12,547 nt of DNA, taken from CAZBSE01 sp964561115 (GTDB lineage Bacteria; Actinomycetota; Humimicrobiia; Humimicrobiales; Humimicrobiaceae). The translations under genes and the position numbers were made by a program. Below the pieces are notes generated by a model that was given only the letters and a program-made list of their open reading frames with translations, ran no database searches and was not told where the DNA came from. The DNA lies in the NCBI GenBank assembly GCA_964561115.1, contig CAZLOE010000033.1, positions 1-12,547 on the forward strand. Reading direction: 5' to 3'. Shown piece after piece: positions 6,822 to 12,547 of the stretch; within the stretch, counting starts at the first letter, position 1; each line of letters begins with the position of its first letter.

Positions 6822-7040
6822 CTATTTCTTTTTGCTTCTGTCAGCAGCTTCGATCATTTTCTTAGCTATCCTGAGTTCAGTTTTTCTCCTGGTCTCTTCA
6901 GTATAGACTCTAAGCTCTGCTACCAATCTGTTATACCTTGTTATAAATATCGTATCTCCCAAATTCTCCGTTAGATACTTGGTAAGGTTAACCCTTAGTT
7001 CATTAGTATCAATTCTTTTAACATCTTCTTCGTAAGCCAT
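6822..7040 (-). CDS. Phd/YefM-type antitoxin, no adjacent toxin
   Basis: This 72-residue protein has the typical N-terminal half of Phd/YefM antitoxins. Residues about 10-45 read as 'D-T-N-E-L-R-x-N-L-T-K-Y-L ... GDTIFITRYNRLVAELRVY', matching the common 'ELR-NLSKYL---GDTI-ITR-GKPVA-L' pattern. It is followed by a charged Lys/Arg-rich tail that would normally wrap the toxin. The start ATG 7040 has a strong AAGGAG (7052-7047) at 6 nt. Such proteins repress their own promoter and neutralise a toxin, often RelE/YoeB, Doc or VapC-like. No toxin ORF is found on either side: the downstream 6330-6821 is the trp leader and the upstream 7041-7278 is noncoding. It may be solitary, act with a distant toxin, or be a remnant. 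Confidence 0.75.
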   Translation of the reverse strand: MAYEEDVKRIDTNELRVNLTKYLTENLGDTIFITRYNRLVAELRVYTEETRRKTELRIAKKMIEAADRSKKK

Positions 7041-7093
7041 CTCTCACTCCTTATGTAACATCAACTTTTTAAAAATATTTATTATTAAATTTG

Positions 7094-7108
7094 TATTAGT
7101 TTCTAATA
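7094..7108. promoter_or_regulatory. palindrome upstream of the antitoxin gene
   Basis: TATTAG-TTT-CTAATA is a perfect 6-bp inverted repeat with a 3-nt centre, lying 54 nt upstream of the antitoxin start. Phd/YefM proteins autoregulate by binding palindromes at their promoters, so this is a candidate operator. AT-rich surroundings make chance palindromes more likely. Confidence 0.3.
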
Positions 7109-7222
7109 ATATATTTAATAATTAATTTTTATTATTATATCATATTTAATTAAAATTTTATATAATAAAATGATTGAATTTTATATTTTATATTATATTA
7201 TAAAATAAATTTAAAAATAATT

Positions 7223-7253
7223 AAATACTTTTTAAAAATACTTATAAATACTT
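7223..7253. repeat. three direct AAATACTT repeats
   Basis: AAATACTT occurs at 7223-7230, 7236-7243 and 7246-7253, with starts 13 and 10 nt apart, close to one helical turn. It could be a regulator array or a product of biased base composition. It lies just downstream of the stop of the last glycosyltransferase gene. Confidence 0.4.
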
Positions 7254-7278
7254 ATTTGAATATTATATTTTTATTGTA

Positions 7279-8355
7279 TTATATTTTGTGGAAGGCTCCA
7301 TAGACATAACCACACATTTTAGAAAAATCTATTTGCAGCAGCAGAAAAGGTATAACGGGTATAGAAAGCAGCTTCTCAAATTTGTTAAAGATACAATTTC
7401 CCTTAACACCCGGGTTTCTGATCAACCTGGCATAGGGCCTAAAGACATAAATTATAAAAAGGGGTATCAATACAGTCAATATCCACTTACTGAAAAAAAA
7501 TGCACCCAGCAAGATTATTAAAAAAGTAAGTAATGCCGTGAATCTTATAATATGGCGGAGTGGATACATCCCACCCGCAGCATCACCTTTAGCATACCTA
7601 AAAAACTGCTTAAATATCTGAATGGGGTTTTCTCTCATCTTCCAATAAACTACTGCTCTGGGATTAAACTTTATTTTATGGCCAGCAGCTTTTATATTAA
7701 AATTAAATCTCATATCCTCCCCATATTCCATATCTTCAGGATATCCGCCGGTTTTGGTCCAGATCTCCCTTTTGAAACTGATATTCCTGGACGATGGCAT
7801 ATACCTTATGGCTCTCATTTCTTTTTCTGCAGGCATAATGCATACCGCAAGGCATTTCTGTATAAAACTCCGGCACAACGGCATGTTAAGTCCTCCAACT
7901 ACACTACATGTACTATCCCTGTAAAAGGCAGTGATTTCTTTAAGCCAGTTTCTATCTAAAATACAGCCTGCATCACTTGCACATATAATCCTGCCCGAGG
8001 CATTTTTTATGGCTTCATTTCTTCCCTGTGAAATATTTGCACCTGCCTTTCTTATCAGCCTGACATTTACGGCAAGTTTTCCGCCTTTTTGTTTTTTTAC
8101 TCTACCTCTGTCATTCCCGTTTAACATGATTTTCAGATCTCTGTATTTCAAAGTAGCGGTATATTTAAAAAATTTTGAAGTAATACCAAAAGTATCATCT
8201 TTCGAACCTCCGTCCACTACAATTATTTCACTTGGCAGACAGGTCTGCTCCATCAGGCTTTTTAGAAACTCAATAATATTTCCTTCCTCATTATAAACAG
8301 TAGTTATAAAACTTATATTAGGCAGTACGGCTCTTTTGAGGTTTTCAACTTTCAT
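7279..8355 (-). CDS. membrane-anchored family 2 glycosyltransferase
   Basis: A GT-A fold transferase of 358 residues, predicted to add a sugar from a nucleotide-activated donor to a surface glycan or lipid. SFITTVYNEE (15-24) and IIVVDGGSKDDT (44-55) form the nucleotide-binding N-terminus. CASDAG (125-130) is the metal-binding DxD-type region. YGEDMRF (211-217) carries the catalytic acid region, followed by a conserved Trp at 238. Two or three hydrophobic spans (about 272-305 and 330-342) anchor it in the membrane. Residues about 64-98 form an extra, strongly basic stretch between the first and second GT motifs. Start ATG 8355 lies 4 nt after the upstream stop, with AGAGG inside the end of that gene, so translation is coupled. 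Donor and acceptor cannot be told from sequence. Confidence 0.88.
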   Translation of the reverse strand: MKVENLKRAVLPNISFITTVYNEEGNIIEFLKSLMEQTCLPSEIIVVDGGSKDDTFGITSKFFKYTATLKYRDLKIMLNGNDRGRVKKQKGGKLAVNVRLIRKAGANISQGRNEAIKNASGRIICASDAGCILDRNWLKEITAFYRDSTCSVVGGLNMPLCRSFIQKCLAVCIMPAEKEMRAIRYMPSSRNISFKREIWTKTGGYPEDMEYGEDMRFNFNIKAAGHKIKFNPRAVVYWKMRENPIQIFKQFFRYAKGDAAGGMYPLRHIIRFTALLTFLIILLGAFFFSKWILTVLIPLFIIYVFRPYARLIRNPGVKGNCIFNKFEKLLSIPVIPFLLLQIDFSKMCGYVYGAFHKI

Positions 8356-8359
8356 ATCC

Positions 8360-9319
8360 CTAACCTCTAAAATATAATTTTAAGACTTTAAAATACATAA
8401 AAAGTCTGGCTCTATTATCTTTCACCGGATTGAATACACACAATATTATAAATAACAGTATTCTGTTTATAACACCGGCTAAATAAACAAGGCTTAAAAG
8501 CACGGCATGTACCCGGGAATAATTTTTCTTAAAATATAATCTTCTGCTTGTCCAGATCCCCGCCTCTCTTACAGCCATATTCCTGGAGGCAACAGCCTTG
8601 TCAATATGCTCTATAATAAAGTATGGGAAATAGTAATTCTTAAAACCTTTTCTATGTAATCTCAGACAAAGGTCGCTGTCCTCGCTGTACATAAAATAAT
8701 CCTCATCAAACATTCCCGCTTCCATAAAAATATCCTTTTTTATAAACACGAATGATCCTGCGAGCCAATCTACTTCTCTTTCGCTTATATGGTCCCACCA
8801 GCTCATAAAATAAGAACCGAAAACACAGTTTCTCTTAAATATCCTGTATAAAAAATAGCTCTCATAAAATTGTCTTAAAAGAGTTGGAAAAGACCTTGAG
8901 CTAAGCTGAAGTGTTCCATCAGGATTTACTATTTTTGCTCCTACCACACCCACCCTGCTATCTTCATTTTTCTTATTATAAAAACCTATTAAAGATTTTA
9001 AATCACCTTCTAAAAACTTAGTGTCAGGATTCAAAAACAGCAGATATTTACCTTTTGCTTTTAAAGCCCCAATATTGGATGCTCTTGAAAAACCCATATT
9101 TTTCTTATTTGGAATAAAATGCAGGATGCCATTTACCTTAGCCTGTTCCCTTAGATACTCTATACTTCCGTCACCTGACTTATTATCCACAACCAATATC
9201 TCGTAACTTGATTTACTTTTTTTCCCCCTACTTGACCCGGTGAGTCTTTTGATGCTTTCCATGCATCCCTTAATAAATTCAAGACTGTTATAATTTACAA
9301 TTATTATACTGATATCCAA
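8360..9319 (-). CDS. WbbL-like family 2 glycosyltransferase
   Basis: A 319-residue GT2 of the type often annotated as rhamnosyltransferase. ISIIIVNYNS (3-12), ILVVDNKSGDGS (41-52), NMGFSRASNIG (74-84), FLNPDT (95-100, DxD equivalent), DWLAGSFVFIKK (184-195), FDEDYFMYSEDSDLCLR (204-220) and the H238 region match the family order. The C-terminal part has a hydrophobic span (about 272-296) suggesting membrane association. The start is TTG 9319: GGTGAT (9329-9324) is well placed, the GT fold begins at once, and the nearby ATG 9323 is out of frame. The gaps are 27 nt to the upstream gene and 4 nt to the downstream one. The sugar specificity is not determinable from sequence alone. Confidence 0.9.
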   Translation of the reverse strand: MDISIIIVNYNSLEFIKGCMESIKRLTGSSRGKKSKSSYEILVVDNKSGDGSIEYLREQAKVNGILHFIPNKKNMGFSRASNIGALKAKGKYLLFLNPDTKFLEGDLKSLIGFYNKKNEDSRVGVVGAKIVNPDGTLQLSSRSFPTLLRQFYESYFLYRIFKRNCVFGSYFMSWWDHISEREVDWLAGSFVFIKKDIFMEAGMFDEDYFMYSEDSDLCLRLHRKGFKNYYFPYFIIEHIDKAVASRNMAVREAGIWTSRRLYFKKNYSRVHAVLLSLVYLAGVINRILLFIILCVFNPVKDNRARLFMYFKVLKLYFRG

Positions 9320-9346
9320 TCATATCACCATTTCCCGATGCCCTTT

Positions 9347-10975
9347 CTATTTTTTTAATAAGTCATCAATTATTGAGAGCAATCCTCTTTTAAAATTTGA
9401 ATTTGAAAATCTTCTGCAGTCTCTGGCCGCAATTTTTCTGACCTTTTCCGTATCTACTTCTCCCCGTATTATACTTAAAGTAATATTCTTAAGCTCCTCC
9501 CAGCTTTCAAATAAGAACCCATTATGTCTGTTACTTATGATTTCCTTCTGACCTCCCTTATTTATAACTACCGGAATACATCCGGCTGCCATTGCCTCAA
9601 CAGTAGTTATTCCGAAATGCTCGAATTTCTCTGGATTAATTTTTTCATCTTCACCTACACCTGCAGCATGCCAAAAAATACGTGATTTTGCAAAAAGCTC
9701 CACCAGCAACGGCCATTCTATATTGGTAATTACCTTTATGGGGCAGTTTTTACTCACTTCTCTTATCTTTTCCACATACTTTAGATGGTCAGGTCTCCTG
9801 TCCACACCACCGACCAGATATAGAGTATAACCCTTCATGTCATCAGGATACCGGACCAGCATTTCCTTAAATATTTCAGCCAGTTCCAGCTGCTTCTTAT
9901 TATGATGTTCCGGGAAAAATCTGCCCACACTTAAAATAATCTTTTGCTTGATCCCGGATTTAAAACTATCAATATCTACGGGAGGGAATAAAACAGTACT
10001 CTGCCTGTCCCATAATTTCTTTACCCACTTTTTGGAATATTGTGATATGGTAATTATTTTATGGTAGGTTTCCAAAAATTTAAGATCCCTGGGAAAAGTC
10101 ACCAGAAATAAAGGTATATACCCTAAGATCTTAAGTATTACTTTTTTAAAAAAGCTTATCCTTCTCCTATCATAAACCACTGTACCAAGTTTTCTGGAGT
10201 CTCTGGAACCGCTGTCGGCTTCCAGGGGAATAAAAGTATCGGATGAGATTATCACCTCGCAGTATTTTTCATTAAAATTTAAGGGAATCTCGGAAGTATA
10301 GATGACTCCTTTTTTAAGCCTGAAATTTTTATCATATAGAAGTCTTCCTTCTTTTGCTCCTGCTCTGCTATATACCTTAATATTTATGCCAATTTCATTT
10401 AGACTGCTTGTTTTGGGATTCTTAAAACCCAGGATCAGAGGCCGGTCAGTCATTTTTACTTTCAAAACAACTCTTCCGCTGCTCCAGCTGCCTCTTCTTA
10501 ACATGAACCTTTTTATATCATACAACCCTTCAACGATCTCTAATTCATTGAAGCCGTAAGATAATCTTTCTGAAATTTTAAACATCCATAATGCAGGCAA
10601 CCTGAAAAAAAACAGTAAAAATTTGTGAATCAAACGGAAATCAACATCAAAAGGAGTCGGGAAATAGCATAAATATATATTTCTTTTACCGTAGGCAGAA
10701 AGCGAACTTAAATAAGTAGCATTTATAAACAGGTCATATTTCCTTGTGATTCTTTCAGCATAATCTTCAGATATAAAAGGAAATACTCTAAGGTTTACCC
10801 TTTCCAGATCAAGGTGTAACCTCCTGGAAATTTTTTTTAAATCAGCAAATATATCAGTGATCAGATCTACTTCAAATTCTTTTCTCTCCGATAAGACCTC
10901 GGCAATCTTGCAGCTGTACCGCTCACCGCCCCCGGCTGTAGATAAATATCTGTCATAAATTCCGATCTTTTTCAT
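9347..10975 (-). CDS. family 4 glycosyltransferase with inserted beta domain
   Basis: A GT-B fold transferase of 542 residues, long for GT4. The N-terminal Rossmann-like domain starts KKIGIYDRYLSTAGGGERYS (2-21, glycine-rich acceptor-side loop). The C-terminal donor domain holds ILSVGRFFPEHHNKKQ (347-362), LYLVGG (385-390) and E452-x7-E460 in EHFGITTVE, followed by EAMAAGCIPVV, the classical EX7E region; it resembles ALG11-type mannosyltransferases. Between the two domains, residues about 147-275, is an insert predicted to be mostly beta strands. It starts EGLYDI, has GSWSSGRVVLKV and ends DSRKLGTVVYD. A related insert occurs in the next gene upstream. Hydrophobic stretches (about 117-131, 279-293) suggest membrane contact. 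Start ATG 10975 is 12 nt after the upstream stop. Confidence 0.88.
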   Translation of the reverse strand: MKKIGIYDRYLSTAGGGERYSCKIAEVLSERKEFEVDLITDIFADLKKISRRLHLDLERVNLRVFPFISEDYAERITRKYDLFINATYLSSLSAYGKRNIYLCYFPTPFDVDFRLIHKFLLFFFRLPALWMFKISERLSYGFNELEIVEGLYDIKRFMLRRGSWSSGRVVLKVKMTDRPLILGFKNPKTSSLNEIGINIKVYSRAGAKEGRLLYDKNFRLKKGVIYTSEIPLNFNEKYCEVIISSDTFIPLEADSGSRDSRKLGTVVYDRRRISFFKKVILKILGYIPLFLVTFPRDLKFLETYHKIITISQYSKKWVKKLWDRQSTVLFPPVDIDSFKSGIKQKIILSVGRFFPEHHNKKQLELAEIFKEMLVRYPDDMKGYTLYLVGGVDRRPDHLKYVEKIREVSKNCPIKVITNIEWPLLVELFAKSRIFWHAAGVGEDEKINPEKFEHFGITTVEAMAAGCIPVVINKGGQKEIISNRHNGFLFESWEELKNITLSIIRGEVDTEKVRKIAARDCRRFSNSNFKRGLLSIIDDLLKK

Positions 10976-10987
10976 GAGTTCGCCCTG

Positions 10988-12397
10988 TTAAAAATCCCTC
11001 ATCCAGCTTTTGATCATCCTGTCACCGATTTTACTGTTTTTCCTTATTCTGATTCTGTTCAATAATTTTTTTGGCAGTAAATAAAATAGTTCAAAGAAAA
11101 TCCTGATTCTGATCGGGATGTCGATTCTTCTCTGCTGTATCCCTCTCAGTGTTCCAGCAAGGTAACTTAAGATGTTTATTATATTTGAGAGGATAAATAC
11201 CGCATAACTTTTAAAAAATAAAAACGGCCAGCCGCATTTAAAAATCATAAGCAGCCTGTTTCTGATCACATGATATATGAAATCATAAGACCATTCCTGG
11301 CTGGTACCACAGTGAAAATGCCTTACTTTAGATTTAGGAGTAAAGAAATTCTTCCAGCCTGCCAGCCTGGACCTCCAGAACAGATCGACATCTTCATAGT
11401 AGGTGAAAAAGGTATTATCAAAACAGCCCATATCTTCAAACATTTTTCTGTCCATCATAAAGCTGCTTCCACTCAGTCCAAAGACCTCTTCGACCCGGCC
11501 GTACTGGCCTTCATCAAAAATCTCAAAGCCCCTGTCCCTGCTGTAAAAAGACCGGTTTATTTTAATACCGCAGCTGTTAATAATATCCTTTCTGTGAGTA
11601 AAAAGCCGTCTGGGAATCCTCACTTTGATTCTTTTGGCTCTCTCTGTGACCTTTATATCTTCTATTATTTCTTCGCCTATTACCAACTGTAAATTATTAG
11701 GTTTGATATATGATAATACCTTAAAGCTCAAATCCAGATCTTTTTTTAAATCCCCAATAGGTACTGCCAGAACGGCATTACCTCTTGACCAGCGGTAGAC
11801 TCTCCCTTTCCCGTCTGATTCCTGAGGGTAAAAACCATCCATATATTTTATACTCTCATTTAAAATACTATTTCCGCTTTCTTTTTCTCCCGAAACCCTG
11901 ACTTTTACATCATATATTTGAACACCCAGCCTTCTTGATCTCCAACTGCCCCGCAGCTCTATTTTATTACTGCTGCCGGCAATTAACTGCAGCGGCAGGT
12001 ACGGGTAATAAAAAACTACCTTGGAACCCACTGCTCCTACTTTACGGCTATCAGTATATTGCCTGAAAATAGAAAGCATTTCACCCAGCCAGTTCTTATC
12101 GACCACGCAATCATTATTAACAAGGGCAATATATTTACCCTTTGAGCGGTAAAATCCCTCATTATTGCCTCCTGCATAACCTTTATTTTCCTTCAGTGCG
12201 ACTATCTCCACCTGTGGAAACTTTTTCTTCACAAATTCCACCGAACCATCTTTGGAATTATTGTCCACCATTATTATTTGGATCTTATCGGGCGGATAAT
12301 TAAGATTAAGTATGGAATCAAAAAGGTTATTTAAAAATCTTTTACCGTTGAAATTTACAGTGATAATCGATATTAAAGGATCATCATCTTGAACCAA
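10988..12397 (-). CDS. family 2 glycosyltransferase with beta-rich insert
   Basis: A 469-residue WbbL-type GT-A transferase split by an insert. Core motifs are ISIITVNFNG (9-18), IIMVDNNSKDGS (41-52), NKGYAGGNNEG (71-81) and VNNDCVVD (93-100, DxD-type). After the insert come NSCGIKIN (274-281), RDRGFEIFDEGQYG (287-300), FGLSGSSFMMDR (306-317) and FFTYYEDVDLFWR (330-342). Residues about 131-272 do not belong to the usual core; they contain SRRLGVQIYD (154-163), DGFYPQESDG (187-196) and RWSRGNAVLAVP (202-213). A hydrophobic span near 390-416 may anchor it. The start is TTG 12397 with AAGGTGAG (12413-12406) 8 nt upstream; no in-frame ATG lies nearby. It is likely co-transcribed with the transporter fragment 31 nt upstream. 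Confidence 0.87.
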   Translation of the reverse strand: MVQDDDPLISIITVNFNGKRFLNNLFDSILNLNYPPDKIQIIMVDNNSKDGSVEFVKKKFPQVEIVALKENKGYAGGNNEGFYRSKGKYIALVNNDCVVDKNWLGEMLSIFRQYTDSRKVGAVGSKVVFYYPYLPLQLIAGSSNKIELRGSWRSRRLGVQIYDVKVRVSGEKESGNSILNESIKYMDGFYPQESDGKGRVYRWSRGNAVLAVPIGDLKKDLDLSFKVLSYIKPNNLQLVIGEEIIEDIKVTERAKRIKVRIPRRLFTHRKDIINSCGIKINRSFYSRDRGFEIFDEGQYGRVEEVFGLSGSSFMMDRKMFEDMGCFDNTFFTYYEDVDLFWRSRLAGWKNFFTPKSKVRHFHCGTSQEWSYDFIYHVIRNRLLMIFKCGWPFLFFKSYAVFILSNIINILSYLAGTLRGIQQRRIDIPIRIRIFFELFYLLPKKLLNRIRIRKNSKIGDRMIKSWMRDF

Positions 12398-12428
12398 TTA
12401 AATATCTCACCTTACCTAAAATGAAATA

Positions 12429-12547
12429 CTACCCCCTGGAAATTACAATTACCCCTATAGTTATTATTATCGTACCTATCCAGCGTATTAAGCTTACATC
12501 CTCTTTCAATATAAATTTTGAAAGAACCAATACCAGTACATAAGTAA
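12429..12547 (-). CDS. C-terminus of a DMT/EamA-type transporter (partial)
   Basis: A minus-strand frame enters from the right edge (first full codon 12545-12543) and stops at TAG 12431-12429, giving 38 visible residues. They form two hydrophobic helices around a polar turn: VLVLVLSKFILKED, then SLIRWIGTIIITIGVIVIS. The pattern 'hydrophobic helix - E/D - x - polar - IRWIG - hydrophobic helix' is typical of the last two helices of EamA or small-multidrug-resistance-like (DMT) proteins. Short DMT proteins such as ArnE/ArnF flip lipid-linked sugars and often sit in glycan clusters, which fits the four glycosyltransferases downstream. The specific role is inference; the gene's beginning is outside the window. 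Confidence 0.6.
   Translation of the reverse strand, partial: TYVLVLVLSKFILKEDVSLIRWIGTIIITIGVIVISRG

Larger units (their letters stand above)
7061..7270. other. extremely AT-rich intergenic tract
   Basis: By hand count only about 12 of these 210 bases are G or C, far below the flanking genes. It separates the end of the glycosyltransferase operon from the antitoxin gene and must contain the antitoxin promoter. I see no ORF, RNA gene or classical GC-rich terminator in it. Confidence 0.8.

Noticed and set aside
9321..9323. ATG 9323 as start of the WbbL-like glycosyltransferase
   Set aside because: It is out of frame with the protein and leads to a stop within a few codons; TTG 9319 is in frame and well positioned after GGTGAT.
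1..12547. CRISPR arrays, tRNA/rRNA genes, insertion sequences
   Set aside because: No regularly spaced long repeats, no tRNA-like cloverleaf and no transposase motifs were seen on either strand.

Overview
This window looks like chromosomal DNA from a low-G+C bacterium, roughly 35-40% G+C by eye, with AT-rich intergenic stretches. It has bacterial Shine-Dalgarno sites, several TTG/GTG starts, Lys/Ile-rich proteins and frequent AGA/AGG/ATA codons. I cannot place it in a named taxon. The trpEDCFBA order recalls the Bacillus-type operon, but control appears to be by a Trp-codon leader peptide. All complete protein genes lie on the minus strand.

Reading in the direction of transcription (high to low coordinates), the right part (12547 to 7279) is a compact surface-polysaccharide cluster. 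It holds the C-terminal end of a small DMT/EamA-type membrane transporter, a GT2 glycosyltransferase with a beta-rich insert, a GT4 glycosyltransferase carrying a related insert, a WbbL-like GT2, and a membrane-anchored GT2. Gaps are 31, 12, 27 and 4 nt, so it is probably one operon for building and exporting a cell-surface glycan.

A very AT-rich gap follows (7041-7278; only about 12 G/C bases in 7061-7270). It has a palindrome and short direct repeats. Next comes a Phd/YefM-type antitoxin gene (6822-7040) with no recognisable toxin beside it.

The left half is a complete set of tryptophan structural genes except the glutamine amidotransferase trpG: trpE, trpD, trpC, trpF, trpB, trpA, with gaps of 55, 46, 28, 20 and 22 nt using the starts chosen here. 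Together they convert chorismate to tryptophan. Upstream of trpE is a leader of about 360 nt. It has an extended -10 promoter, a short ORF encoding a Trp-rich peptide that ends ...CWQSW, and four RNA segments that can pair 1:2, 2:3 and 3:4, as in classical ribosome-mediated attenuation. A second stem (P2) interleaves with the presumed terminator stem. Trp is almost absent from the enzymes (none in TrpE, TrpD, TrpC or TrpA as started here, one in TrpB, three in TrpF).

At the left edge the last 19 codons of a convergent plus-strand gene are visible, separated from trpA by a short hairpin-containing gap. The most notable items are the trp attenuator with its interleaved extra stem, and the related beta-domain inserts in two glycosyltransferases of different fold.
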